Shown piece after piece: positions 15,442 through 24,289 of a stretch of 64,000 bases of DNA (positions within the stretch are counted from its first letter, which is position 1; each line of letters begins with the position of its first letter). Position numbers and translations under genes: made by a program. The DNA is from Planctomycetota bacterium. Its GTDB lineage: Bacteria; Planctomycetota; UBA1135; UBA2386. The stretch lies in the NCBI GenBank assembly GCA_020638735.1, contig JACKHZ010000013.1, positions 124,001-188,000 on the forward strand, written 5' to 3'. Below the pieces are notes generated by a model. The model ran no database searches and was not told where the DNA came from. It saw nothing but the letters and a program-made list of their open reading frames with translations.

Positions 15442-16985
15442 CGTGCACCTCCGACACCTTCGAACAGGCGGAAGCCTTCGAACTCCTGCCACACCGCGTT
15501 GCCCGACGAACCGGCCGACGCACCAGCCGCGGCGCCACCACCGCCGCCGCCGCTGCGGCCCAGCGCCTGGCACAGTACGGCTGCGGCGAGCACTTCGTCG
15601 CTCGGCGCGTCGCCCGGCCCCTTCGCCAGCTCCGGCCGCTGCGACAACATGTCGGTGCTGATCTGCGCGGTGCGGAACGCCTGGTCGTCGACGATGCGAC
15701 GCAGGAAGTCGACGTTGGTCGGGATGCCGAGGTAGACCGTGTCGCGCAGCGCCTGGCTGAGCCGATCACACGCCGTCGCGCGGTCCGGCGCCCAGACGAT
15801 CAGCTTGGCGAGCATCGAGTCGTAGAACGGCGGCACCTGCCACCCGGTGTAGACGCCGCTGTCGACGCGGATGCCGGGCCCCTCGGCCTCGCGCACCAGC
15901 TCCAGCAGCCCCGCCGCCGGGATGTAGCCGGCCTCGGGCGACTCGGCGCAGATGCGCGCCTCGATCGCGTGGCCGCGCGGCGTCAGGTCCTTGCCCTTCA
16001 GCAGCTCGGTCAGGTTGCCGCCGGCGGCGACCGCCAGCTGCAGGTGCACGAGGTCGACGCCGGTGACCAGCTCGGTGACCGGATGTTCGACCTGCAGGCG
16101 CGTGTTGACTTCGAGGAAGTAGAAGTTGCCGGCGTCGTCGAGCAGGAACTCGCAGGTGCCGGCGTTGTCGTAGCCGACGCGCTTGCACAGTGAGACCGCG
16201 GCCTCGCCCATGCGCTTGCGCAGCTCTTCGGACACCACCGCCGACGGCGCCTCCTCGAGCACCTTCTGGTGGCGGCGCTGCACCGAGCACTCGCGTTCGT
16301 GCAGCGACACCGCGTTGCCGTGCTTGTCGGCGATGATCTGGATCTCGATGTGCCGCGCCGGGAACACCGCGCGCTCGACGATCATGCGTTCGTCGCCGAA
16401 CGAGTCCTTGGCCTCGCGACGCCCAGCCGCGATCGCCTCGGCGAGGTCCTGCTCGCGCTCGACGCGCCGCATGCCGCGGCCACCGCCGCCGGCGCTCGCC
16501 TTGACCATCACCGGCATGCCGATCTTCTTCGCCACGGCGATCAGCTCGTCGTCGCTGAGGTCCTTCTCGGTGCCCGGGATCACCGGCACGCCGGCGGCGA
16601 TCGCCTCCTCGCGCGCGGCCTTCTTGCCGCCGAGCCGGTCCATCGCCTCGGGGTTGGGGCCGATGAACACCAGCCCCGCCTCGCGCACCGCGCGGGCGAA
16701 CGCGCTGTTCTCGCTGAGGAAGCCGTAGCCGGGGTGGATCGCCTCGGCGCCGGTCGCCTTGGCGGCGGCCAGCACCTTCTGCTGATCGAGGTAGCTCTCG
16801 GTGGCGGTGTTGCCGCCAAGCGCGACCGCGTGGTCGGCGGCGAGCACGTGCGCGCAGCGCGCGTCGACGTCGCTGTGGATCGCGACGGACTCGATGCCGA
16901 GCTCGCGCAGCCCGCGCATCACGCGCACCGCGATCTCGCCGCGGTTGGCGACCAGCACGCGGCGGAACGGAGGATGGTCGGTCAT
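15438..16985 (-). CDS. accC: Biotin carboxylase subunit of an acyl-CoA carboxylase
   Basis: ATP-dependent carboxylation of carrier-bound biotin. About 515 residues: N-terminal domain with LVANRGEIAVRVMRGLREL, ATP-grasp domain with the KASAGGGGRGM loop, the HIEIQIIADKHGN and RECSVQRRHQK motifs, and the EVNTRLQVEHPVTE catalytic segment, then HAIEARICAE and a PYDSMLAKLIVW-like C-terminal motif (here PFYDSMLAK). The last about 35 residues form a Gly/Ala-rich linker ending WQEFEGFRLFEG, which matches the point where MccA/PccA-type alpha subunits enter their BT domain. Acetyl- versus methylcrotonyl/propionyl-CoA specificity cannot be decided without the partner subunit, so the symbol is generic. 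A TATCCT box lies 10 nt upstream. Confidence 0.92.
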   Translation of the reverse strand: MTDHPPFRRVLVANRGEIAVRVMRGLRELGIESVAIHSDVDARCAHVLAADHAVALGGNTATESYLDQQKVLAAAKATGAEAIHPGYGFLSENSAFARAVREAGLVFIGPNPEAMDRLGGKKAAREEAIAAGVPVIPGTEKDLSDDELIAVAKKIGMPVMVKASAGGGGRGMRRVEREQDLAEAIAAGRREAKDSFGDERMIVERAVFPARHIEIQIIADKHGNAVSLHERECSVQRRHQKVLEEAPSAVVSEELRKRMGEAAVSLCKRVGYDNAGTCEFLLDDAGNFYFLEVNTRLQVEHPVTELVTGVDLVHLQLAVAAGGNLTELLKGKDLTPRGHAIEARICAESPEAGYIPAAGLLELVREAEGPGIRVDSGVYTGWQVPPFYDSMLAKLIVWAPDRATACDRLSQALRDTVYLGIPTNVDFLRRIVDDQAFRTAQISTDMLSQRPELAKGPGDAPSDEVLAAAVLCQALGRSGGGGGGAAAGASAGSSGNAVWQEFEGFRLFEGVGGAR

Positions 16986-16995
16986 TGGGGCGGCC

Positions 16996-17001
16996 AGGAT
17001 A
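16996..17001 (-). promoter_or_regulatory. Start-proximal -10-like box of the biotin carboxylase gene
   Basis: TATCCT on the minus strand, 10 nt before the ATG at 16985. A weak -35 candidate TGACCA lies 18 bp further upstream (17025-17020). Confidence 0.3.
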
Positions 17002-17052
17002 GCGGGGCAACCGTTCAATTGGTCACGCCATGCCACTCCTCGGCTCCGTCGC

Positions 17053-17081
17053 TTGCCGGGTCAGAGGGACCCAGCTAGGCT
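17053..17081 (+). promoter_or_regulatory. Candidate promoter of the minimal nucleotidyltransferase gene
   Basis: TTGCCG (17053-17058) and TAGGCT (17076-17081) are exactly 17 bp apart. The -10-like box ends 6 nt before the GTG start, which predicts a leaderless transcript. This is one of the clearest members of the series. Confidence 0.45.
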
Positions 17082-17087
17082 CCGAGC

Positions 17088-17369
17088 GTGGACCCCGCAC
17101 TCAAGGAACGCGTCGATCGAGCCGCCCGCCATCTGGTGGCGAGCGGGGCGACATCCGTGTTCGTCTTCGGATCGGTCCTGCGAGACGACTTCTCTGCCAG
17201 GTCCGACGTCGACATGGCCGTGGAAGGGTTGCCAGACGCCAGGTTCTTCCAGGCGATGGCCGAGGCCAGTCGGATCATCGGCCTCGATGTCGACCTCGTG
17301 GCTCTGGACGACGACACGGACATCATCCGCTCGTTGCGGCAATCCGGAGGGCTCGTTCGTGTCGCTTGA
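17088..17369 (+). CDS. Minimal nucleotidyltransferase (MNT) domain protein
   Basis: About 93 residues, the length of a stand-alone MNT antitoxin of the HepT/MntA type. The active site is FVFGSVLRDDFSARSDVDMAV: GS, x9-10, D-x-D with a third acidic residue likely in LDVDLVALDD. MntA-like proteins poly-adenylylate and silence a HEPN ribonuclease encoded next to them. GTG start is supported by the TAGGCT box 6 nt upstream. The expected HEPN partner is not intact here: an overlapping frame begins 11 nt before the stop but quickly degenerates. The protein is therefore either an orphan or works with a partner elsewhere. Confidence 0.82.
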   Translation: MDPALKERVDRAARHLVASGATSVFVFGSVLRDDFSARSDVDMAVEGLPDARFFQAMAEASRIIGLDVDLVALDDDTDIIRSLRQSGGLVRVA

Positions 17370-17476
17370 TCTCGTCGCGAAGCTGATGCAGCCTCTGGTC
17401 GGGGGGGCTGCCCAAGTGCATCGAGGCCTTCGAGTGCGAGAGGCGCGCTCTCTTGAATCGAAGCAATCGGCCGTGA
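17359..17476 (+). pseudogene. Possible remnant of a partner gene of the MNT protein
   Basis: A GTG at 17359 overlaps the end of the MNT gene and opens the frame MSLDLVAKLMQPLV, which resembles the start of a small helical partner. At a run of seven G (17401-17407) the frame loses a protein-like look; shifting by one base gives LPKCIEAFECERRALLNRSN before a stop at 17474. Even corrected, the product would be only about 38 residues, far short of a HEPN domain (110-140). It may be a decayed partner gene or chance. Confidence is low. Confidence 0.25.
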
Positions 17477-17556
17477 AGACGGCAGGGGAGCCTGAAGCGC
17501 CTCGGTCAGAGTCCGGACGACGAGATCCGCTCCCCGACTCCGTTCGGTGATCCTGC

Positions 17557-18396
17557 ATGCCCCGAACCAACATCGTCGCAGCTTCGTTTCTCCTGCTCGC
17601 CGCCTGCTGGTGCCCGCCGCAGATCCCGACCGACTCGCAGGACGACGTCGTTGCCCAAGGTCACGTGCTCGGCCTCGACTCCGCGGCGCTCGACGAACAC
17701 CGCACGATCAACGTCTGGTTGCCGCCCGGCTACGACGCGTCGCCGGCGCGCTACCCGGTGATCTACCTGCTCGACGGCAGCGCCCACGAGGACTGGCCTC
17801 ATCTCGCTGGGCTCGCGCAGTTCCTGACGATGTACGAACTGATGCCGCGCGCGATCGTCGTCGGCATCGCCAACGTCGACCGCTACCGCGACTTCACCCA
17901 CGCGTCGTCGCTGGCCGAGGACCACGAACGGCTGCCGACCGGCGGCGGCTCGGCGAAGTTCCTCGCGTTCGTCGAGCACGAGCTGCAGCCGTTCGTCGCG
18001 CAGCGCTACCGCACCGACGGCCACCGCATGCTGGTCGGTCAGTCGATGGGCGGCCTGCTCGCGACCGAAGTGCTGATCGACCACCCGCAGCTGTTCGACC
18101 GCTACGTGATCGTCAGCCCGAGCCTGTGGTGGGGCGGCGAAGCGCTGCTCGACCGCGCCGCGGAAGGGCTGCGTCAGAACGGCCTCGGCGCGGCGCAGGT
18201 GTTCGTCACGCTCGGCAGCGAACCCGACGAGATGCACGCGGTCGCCGATCGACTGGTCGCTGTGCTGCGCGAGGCCGCTCCGCAGGTCCGCGTCGGCTAC
18301 GAGCCGATGCCGGACGAGACGCACGCGACGATCCTGCACCGCGGGTTCTATCGCGCGATCGAGTGGTTCTACGGCGACGAGTTCCCGGGCATGTGA
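17557..18396 (+). CDS. Lipoprotein esterase, alpha/beta hydrolase of the esterase D/enterochelin-esterase type
   Basis: About 279 residues. The signal ends in a lipobox LLAAC (Cys17). The body is a PF00756-type fold: RTINVWLPPGYDASP, PVIYLLDGS, the nucleophile elbow VGQSMGG with Ser163, YVIVSPSLWWGG, and a C-terminal catalytic His in DETHATILHRGFY. Such enzymes hydrolyse esters such as siderophores, mycolates or S-formylglutathione-like substrates; the lipid anchor points to an envelope location and an extracellular substrate. It stands alone between the MNT gene and the minus-strand repeat-protein gene. The substrate cannot be told from the sequence. Confidence 0.86.
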   Translation: MPRTNIVAASFLLLAACWCPPQIPTDSQDDVVAQGHVLGLDSAALDEHRTINVWLPPGYDASPARYPVIYLLDGSAHEDWPHLAGLAQFLTMYELMPRAIVVGIANVDRYRDFTHASSLAEDHERLPTGGGSAKFLAFVEHELQPFVAQRYRTDGHRMLVGQSMGGLLATEVLIDHPQLFDRYVIVSPSLWWGGEALLDRAAEGLRQNGLGAAQVFVTLGSEPDEMHAVADRLVAVLREAAPQVRVGYEPMPDETHATILHRGFYRAIEWFYGDEFPGM

Positions 18397-18412
18397 GCGT
18401 CAACGGCCGCGC

Positions 18413-20935
18413 TCAGAACCGCCCGAGCGTCACCGTCACCCCGTTGGTGCTCGTCACCTCGAGCAGCGCGCCTTGCGCGTCGAACTCGAACGCCAGCGCG
18501 TACTGATGCAGCTGCGCGCCGATCAGCGCCGGGTCGGCGGGCACCGCGATCTGCGACGACACTTCGCCGGCGACCGGCAGCGCGACGCGGAGGTCGTCCG
18601 CGGTCGTGTGACCGAGGCAGCCGGCGCCCGCCTGCGACCACAGCACGCTGAGCGGCAGGGCCAGCTGCGTGAAGCCGGTGATCGTCGCGACGATCGACAG
18701 GTCCGGCATGCCGGTCGCGCGCGAACGCCACGTGCCGCCGAGCCACGGCAGCGCGTCCACGACCATCTCCTCGGGCCCGTTGCTGCCGACGCAGCCTGCC
18801 CCGAACGACGTCGCGGTGGCCGGGCACGGCGCGATCAGCGAAGCGAGGTAGGGCGAGACGATGCCGCCGATGGCCGAGAAATCGCCGGCGACGGCGAGCT
18901 CCCCGCTCGCCAACATCGCGGCTGAATAGATCTGGTAGGCTCTGCCGGCGAGCGGGGTCCACGCGGCGCCGTCCCAGCGCGCGACGCTGGCGCCGCTGCT
19001 GCCGATCGTGAGGTTGCCGACGGCCACCACGTCGCCGTTCGGCAGCAGGTCGAGCGCCCGCACCGACGAGTTCGCGCCGAGCTGCATGCTGCTCCACGAG
19101 TTGCCGCCGTGCCAGCGCACGAGCCCCGGCGAGTAGGCGCCACCAACCGTGACCAGCGCGCCGCCGAACAGCAGGTCGCCGTTCGGCAGCTCCTGGATCG
19201 CCATGACGTTCTGCGTCTGCAATGACGCGATCGTCGACCAGGCACCGCCGTCCCAGAGCAGGAGTTCGTTCTGGTAGATGCCGAACGACGCAACGGCGAC
19301 GAGCTCGCCGTTGGAGCGCGCCGCCAACGAGACGACCGGCACCGACGGCCCCGAGCCTAGCGGGGACCACGTCGAACCGTCCCAGCGCGCGACGTAACTC
19401 GCGGGCACGCCACCGGCCGTGGTGAACCAGCCGCCGGCCACCAGCGCACCGTCGGACATCACGGCGAGCGACGTCACGCCGCCGTTGGTGCCGCCGCCGA
19501 GCGAAGACCACGACGTGCCGTTCCACAGCGCGATGTTGCTGACGGACACGCCGCCGGCCGAAGTCATCGTGCCGCCGACGACGACATCACCGTTGGGCAG
19601 CTCGGCCATCGCGCGCACGACCCCGCTGACGGAGCCGCTCACGCCGCCGCCGAGCGCGATCCAGCCGGCGCTCGTGCGACGCGCGACGTGGTTGGCGGCG
19701 ACGCCGCCGACCGTCGTGAACTCACCGCCGATCAGCAGGTCCCCGTTGGCGGCAGCCACGGTCACGAGGATCGGCGTGTCGCTGACGGGAGGTTCGCCGT
19801 ACGGGACCCAGGCCCCGCCGTCCCACCGCGCGATGCTCTTGGCCGGCGCACCTTCGGCCTCGAGGAACGCGCCGACCGCGACGACCTCGCCATTGGGCAG
19901 CTCGACGAACGCGTCCACCAGACGGTCCACGCCGCCGCCGACCGCCGACCACGAGCCGTTCCACCGGGCGACGCAGCTGGCAGGCACGCCATCGACGACG
20001 TCGAAGGTGCCGCCGACCAGCAGGTCACCGTTGGCGAGCACCAGCAGCGACTCGACGTAGGGCCAGGCGGGCGCGGAGACGCCGGCACCGAGCGGACTCC
20101 ATGCCGCGCCGTCCCACCGCGCGATGCGGTTCGCCGGCTGCCCGTCGGCCGACTCCAACCAGCCGCCGGCGACGAGGTCGCCGTTGTGCAGCCGGGCGAG
20201 CGAGGTGACGGCGCCGCCGAGGTCGGGTCCGGTGCCCGCACCGAGCGGCGTCCAGGCGACGCCGTCCCAGCGCGCGACGTTGTCGGCGGGCACGCCGCCG
20301 GCCTCGAGGAACTGCCCGCCGACGACGAGGTCGCCGTTCGGCAGCGCGAGCATCGCCTCGATGCGTCCGGCGACGTCCGGCGCGACCTGCGTCCAGCTGC
20401 TGCCGTCCCAACGCCGCACGCGGCCGACCCAGTTGCTGGCGGGTGGCAGCGTGTTCTCGGCGATCAGCAGCTCCCCACCGGGCTGCGGCAGCAACACGTC
20501 GGCGTCGTATCCCGAGCCGAGCGAAGTCCAGCCGCTGCCGTTCCACCGGGCGACGTCGTGCACCGTGTTGCCGCCGTTGATCGCGAAGAAGCCGCCGATG
20601 ACCAGGTCGCCGTTGTCGAGCGCGCCGACGGCGGTGATGCGCGCGCCGGCCGTGATGCCGGGCAGCGGCTGACAGACGCCCGTCACCGGGTCGATCATCG
20701 CGACCAGGGACGCGAGCTCGTCGCAGAGAAAGGAGAACTCGCCGCCCACCACCACCTGGACCGGCTGCGGTCCGGCGCCGTCCGGATCCCAGAGCGTCGC
20801 CGCGCGGATCCGGCCGCTCGCCCCCGGCACGCCACCGGTGGCGGTCCACTGCAGGTCACATTGGGCACGCAGCGTTGCGGAAGTGGCGGCGACGAAGATC
20901 GCCGCGGCGGCGAAACGCATGGAACGGATGTTCAT
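18413..20935 (-). CDS. Large secreted repeat protein of the NGDLVxGGxF...VARWDG type
   Basis: About 840 residues with a signal peptide (residues 1-24). The body is built of about 14-16 repeats of roughly 45-50 residues with the consensus NGDLVVGG-F-x-AGG-VPA-NVARWDG-xW-PLG-G, predicted to fold as beta blades, as in the kelch/delta-60-like propeller proteins. The last about 135 residues form a separate beta domain (starting ATSFGAGCVGSNGP, with a second Cys in QAGAGCLGH, and ending ATSTNGVTVTLG-like) that recurs in secreted proteins of this group and may act in surface attachment. ATG 20935 gives a good signal peptide. Function unknown. It converges on the esterase gene. Confidence 0.85.
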   Translation of the reverse strand: MNIRSMRFAAAAIFVAATSATLRAQCDLQWTATGGVPGASGRIRAATLWDPDGAGPQPVQVVVGGEFSFLCDELASLVAMIDPVTGVCQPLPGITAGARITAVGALDNGDLVIGGFFAINGGNTVHDVARWNGSGWTSLGSGYDADVLLPQPGGELLIAENTLPPASNWVGRVRRWDGSSWTQVAPDVAGRIEAMLALPNGDLVVGGQFLEAGGVPADNVARWDGVAWTPLGAGTGPDLGGAVTSLARLHNGDLVAGGWLESADGQPANRIARWDGAAWSPLGAGVSAPAWPYVESLLVLANGDLLVGGTFDVVDGVPASCVARWNGSWSAVGGGVDRLVDAFVELPNGEVVAVGAFLEAEGAPAKSIARWDGGAWVPYGEPPVSDTPILVTVAAANGDLLIGGEFTTVGGVAANHVARRTSAGWIALGGGVSGSVSGVVRAMAELPNGDVVVGGTMTSAGGVSVSNIALWNGTSWSSLGGGTNGGVTSLAVMSDGALVAGGWFTTAGGVPASYVARWDGSTWSPLGSGPSVPVVSLAARSNGELVAVASFGIYQNELLLWDGGAWSTIASLQTQNVMAIQELPNGDLLFGGALVTVGGAYSPGLVRWHGGNSWSSMQLGANSSVRALDLLPNGDVVAVGNLTIGSSGASVARWDGAAWTPLAGRAYQIYSAAMLASGELAVAGDFSAIGGIVSPYLASLIAPCPATATSFGAGCVGSNGPEEMVVDALPWLGGTWRSRATGMPDLSIVATITGFTQLALPLSVLWSQAGAGCLGHTTADDLRVALPVAGEVSSQIAVPADPALIGAQLHQYALAFEFDAQGALLEVTSTNGVTVTLGRF

Positions 20936-21071
20936 GGGCAGGTGACGAGCGGGGTGACGTTCGGGCGGCCGCGCGCACAGCAAGCGCTGCGCCGGACGGG
21001 CGGCGCGCGCATCCCCTGGACTTGCGGCGGTTCGCCACGATAGCGCGGGCGGCCGCCGCCCGCTCACCGCT

Positions 21072-21099
21072 GCCGCGCGTCGGGATCCCGACGCGCGGC
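21072..21099. terminator. Perfect 28-bp palindrome downstream of the ELWxxDGT gene
   Basis: Both 14-base halves are exactly complementary, with GGATCC at the centre. Read on the minus strand it begins 14 nt after the stop codon at 21113, so it can form a 12-bp hairpin with a four-base loop in the 3' untranslated region. No T-run follows, so it is either a non-classical terminator, an RNA stabiliser, or a protein site. Confidence 0.5.
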
Positions 21100-21112
21100 C
21101 AGGCCCGCCTGC

Positions 21113-24100
21113 TCAATCGCCCATGCGCATCTGCAGCCCGCCGCTGAGGTCGAAGTCGCCCAGGAACGGCCCCGCCGGGTCGAGCACCGCCCACTGGAAG
21201 AACAGGCTCTGGCCGATGTAGGCGGCGCTGCTGGGCACCGGCACCGGCGTCTGCGTCGCGCCCGCACCGTCGAGCAGCGCCGCCGGGAAGATCACGAACG
21301 GGAAATCGACCAGCATCTTGCAGCCGCCGCCGAGGTTGATGCCGTTGCTGCCCTCGGCGCCGACCAGCACCGCCGCCGACAGCGGCACCGCGTCGGCGAC
21401 GGTGACCGCGAACGCGGCGTTGCCGATGGTCGGCAGACCATTGGCGCCGATCGTCGGGCCGCCCGGCGTGCCCGTGCACGCGTTGCCGTAGGGCAGCACG
21501 AACGCCAACGTGCCGGCCGCCGGGTCGAAGATCCACGGCTCCACGCCGTTGATGCCGTCGTCGCACGAGAAGTAGCTCGCCGAACCGATGGCGAAGAAGT
21601 TCTCCAGGTGCACGGCGCCGTAGCCGTCGCCGCCGAAGCTCGTCACCATCTGCGTGTTCGCCGCGGTGCCGTCGGACAGCCACAGCTGCAGACCGTTCTG
21701 CAGGTCGTTGGCGCCGAACAGCAGCTGGCTGCCGCCGAGCGCGGCGACCAGTGTGTTCTCGACGGCGCCGTCGGCCGCCCCCGCGGCGATGTCCGTCAGG
21801 CGTTGGGCGGTCGCCGGGGCACTGCCGGTGAACCACAGCTCGAGGCCGAAGCCGGTCGTGTCGTCGTGCAGGAAGAACAGGCCGTTCGCCGCCGGCGTCA
21901 GGTTGCGGTAGGCGAGCGCCTGGCCCGCACCGGTCGTCGTCAGCTGCACCGTGCCTGGGGCGGTGCCGTCGGTGTAGTAGACCTCGCGCGTCGGGTTGGC
22001 AGCGGTGAACCAGATGCCTTCGTCGCTCGCGACGAGGTCGTTGGGCGTCGAGGAGATGCTGCCCGGTCGCAGGTCGATCACCATCTGCGTGCCGGCGGCG
22101 GTGCCGTCGCTGACCCACAGCTCGGTGCCGTGCGAGCCGTCGGTCGCCGAGAACCAGACCCGGCCATCGAACGCCGCCAGGTCGTCGATCGACGAGCCGC
22201 TGCTGCCCGGACGGATGTCGAGCACCAGGTAGGTTCCGGCGGTCGTGCCGTCGGTCGCCCACAGCTCCAACCCGTGCACGCCGTCGGATGCGGCGAAGAA
22301 CGTCAGGCCGTTGGCGGTGACGAAGTGCTCTTGCAGCACCTGCAGGCTGCTGGTCGTACTGCCGTCGATGTCGAGCAGCTCGAAGGTGCCGGCGACGGTG
22401 CCGTCGCTGACCCATGGCTCGCGGCCGTTGCCCGAGTTGGCGGAGAAGATCACCTTGTTGCCGTTGGCAGCCATCGCCCGCGGCACCGGCTCGGGCGACG
22501 TCGCGCTGGTCAGCTGCACGATCGACTGCGTCGCGAACTCGGCGACGAACAGCTGCTCACCGCCGCCGAACAGGTCGCCGCGGAAGAACACGTCGTCGCC
22601 GCGCGCGCAGGGCTCCTTCGGGTTGCTGCCGAACGAACCCGCCAGCAGGTCGGCGAGCATCGCCGTGCCGGTCGGCGTGCCGTCGGTCACGTAGGGCTCG
22701 CGGCCGAGGCCGTCCGAACCGGCGGCGAACAGCACGCGGTCACCGAACGCCGTGAAGCTGTCCGGCGACGAGTCGGAGTTGGCCGGGTAGATGTCGTCGA
22801 GCAGCACGGTGCCCGGGATCGTGCCGTCGGTGATGCACGGTTCGAACGTGCCGGCGTTGCCGGCCGAGCCGCGGAACAGCAGCTGCGCGCCGAACGGCGT
22901 CAGGCCCCTGGCGTTGAGCCCGCCGTTGCCCGGCTCGAGGTCCTCGACGAGCTGCGTCGTCGTGCCGTCGGTGCGCCACAGCTCTTCGCCGACGCCGGTG
23001 CTCGAGGCCGAGAACCACACCTCGCCGGCGAACGGCACCAGCGACAGCGGGGTGCTCGACGGCGCGTTGGGGTTGATGTCGGCCAGCAGCTGGGTACCCG
23101 TGACCGTGCCGTCGGTGACCCACAGCTCGCGGCCGATCGCGTCCTCGTAGGCCGCGAAGACCACCACGCCGTTGACCGCGGTGAACCCATCGGGCGTGCT
23201 GGCGGCGCTGCCGAGACGAATGTCCCGCAGCAGCGAGGTGCCGGCCGGCGTGCCGTCGGTGACGTAGACCTCACGACCGACGCCGTCGCCGTCGGCGGAG
23301 AACACCGCGACGCCGCCGACGGTCGTGAAGTCGCGCGGCATCGAGCCACCGTTGGCCGTCGACAGATCCGCCAGCGGCACCGTGCCGGCCGCGGTGCCGT
23401 CGCTGAAGTACGGCTCGTAACCGCTGCCGGCGTCCAGCGACATCAGCACGCCGCTGCCGAACGGCCAGATGCCCTGGCTCAGGGTGTTGCCGGCGCCGAC
23501 GGTGAGGTCTGCGACCAGCGTCACGTTGCCCGCGGTGTCGATGCGGTGCAGTTCCTGACCGAAGGTCGGCACGTTGGCCAGGAACCACAGGTAGCCGCCC
23601 GACACACAGAGCCGCTGCGGCGACGACGAGCCGACGCCGGCGCGAAGGTCGGCGACCAACGTCGTGCCCGCCGCGGTGCCGTCGGTGCGCCACAGCTCGT
23701 TGCCGGAGGTGCCGTCGCGCCCGGAGAAGTAGACGAAGCCGCCGAACAGCACCGGCTCGTCGATCAGGCTGCTGTTGTCGCCAGGGTAGAGGTCGACGAC
23801 GAGCTCGGTTCCTGCCGTGGTGCCGTCGGTGCGCCACAGCTCGCGCCCGAAGCCCGACACATCGGCGGTGAACAGCGCCAGCGAGCCGTAGGCGATCGAC
23901 TTCTGCGGCGCGCTCGAACCGTTGGCGACGAGGTCGCGCAGGATCGCGGTGCCGGCCGGGGTCCCGTCGGTGACGTAGGGTTCCAGACCGAACGGCCCGC
24001 TGGCGACGAACATCGCGCGGCTGCCGATCACGTAGAAGGGCGTGTCGCCGCTCGACGGCTGACCGCCGGTGTTGGTGACGAGGTTGTCGACGAGGCTCTG

Positions 24101-24157
24101 GGCCGGAGCGGCGAGGGCGAGCGCGAGGCTCGCGACGATCGGGGTGGTCGTTCGCAT
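21113..24157 (-). CDS. ELWxxDGT-repeat secreted protein 1
   Basis: About 1014 residues. Signal peptide ends near APAQ (residue 19). I count about 18 copies of the motif family ELWxTDGTxxGT (variants EPYVTDGT, REVYVTDGT, EPWVSDGT), spaced about 45-50 residues apart, each followed by a VxDLxPG strand and FxxVxxxVxFxA strand; a large beta-propeller or solenoid is likely. The C-terminal domain starts at YGNACTGTPGGPTIGANG and contains LGGGC, VPVPSSAAYIGQSLFFQWAV and GGLQMRMG, a recurrent module of secreted planctomycete proteins. Function unknown. It is a tandem paralogue of the gene just upstream and shares an upstream DNA element with it. Confidence 0.88.
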   Translation of the reverse strand: MRTTTPIVASLALALAAPAQSLVDNLVTNTGGQPSSGDTPFYVIGSRAMFVASGPFGLEPYVTDGTPAGTAILRDLVANGSSAPQKSIAYGSLALFTADVSGFGRELWRTDGTTAGTELVVDLYPGDNSSLIDEPVLFGGFVYFSGRDGTSGNELWRTDGTAAGTTLVADLRAGVGSSSPQRLCVSGGYLWFLANVPTFGQELHRIDTAGNVTLVADLTVGAGNTLSQGIWPFGSGVLMSLDAGSGYEPYFSDGTAAGTVPLADLSTANGGSMPRDFTTVGGVAVFSADGDGVGREVYVTDGTPAGTSLLRDIRLGSAASTPDGFTAVNGVVVFAAYEDAIGRELWVTDGTVTGTQLLADINPNAPSSTPLSLVPFAGEVWFSASSTGVGEELWRTDGTTTQLVEDLEPGNGGLNARGLTPFGAQLLFRGSAGNAGTFEPCITDGTIPGTVLLDDIYPANSDSSPDSFTAFGDRVLFAAGSDGLGREPYVTDGTPTGTAMLADLLAGSFGSNPKEPCARGDDVFFRGDLFGGGEQLFVAEFATQSIVQLTSATSPEPVPRAMAANGNKVIFSANSGNGREPWVSDGTVAGTFELLDIDGSTTSSLQVLQEHFVTANGLTFFAASDGVHGLELWATDGTTAGTYLVLDIRPGSSGSSIDDLAAFDGRVWFSATDGSHGTELWVSDGTAAGTQMVIDLRPGSISSTPNDLVASDEGIWFTAANPTREVYYTDGTAPGTVQLTTTGAGQALAYRNLTPAANGLFFLHDDTTGFGLELWFTGSAPATAQRLTDIAAGAADGAVENTLVAALGGSQLLFGANDLQNGLQLWLSDGTAANTQMVTSFGGDGYGAVHLENFFAIGSASYFSCDDGINGVEPWIFDPAAGTLAFVLPYGNACTGTPGGPTIGANGLPTIGNAAFAVTVADAVPLSAAVLVGAEGSNGINLGGGCKMLVDFPFVIFPAALLDGAGATQTPVPVPSSAAYIGQSLFFQWAVLDPAGPFLGDFDLSGGLQMRMGD

Positions 24158-24183
24158 GGCGGTTGGGAGTCGTTCCCACCCTA

Positions 24184-24208
24184 CGAGATCCGCGCGCCCC
24201 ACCCTTCA
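24184..24208 (-). promoter_or_regulatory. Conserved element upstream of ELWxxDGT gene 1
   Basis: On the plus strand CGAGATCCGC at 24184 and CCCTTCA at 24202 match, with similar spacing, the element before the second ELWxxDGT gene. The flanking GGTTGGGAG is also shared. It overlaps the region where a TAGGGT box lies 20 nt before the start codon. Confidence 0.4.
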
Positions 24209-24289
24209 AACCCCGCCACGCCGCCGGACCCGCCGCCGCGGTGTCGCCCGTCGCATGGACCGCCCGTGGCGGCGGATTCTCGCGATTCC

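Noticed and set aside
17359..17550. Intact 64-codon gene after the MNT gene
   Set aside because: Beyond the run of seven G the product loses any protein-like pattern and matches no HEPN or HepT sequence known to me.
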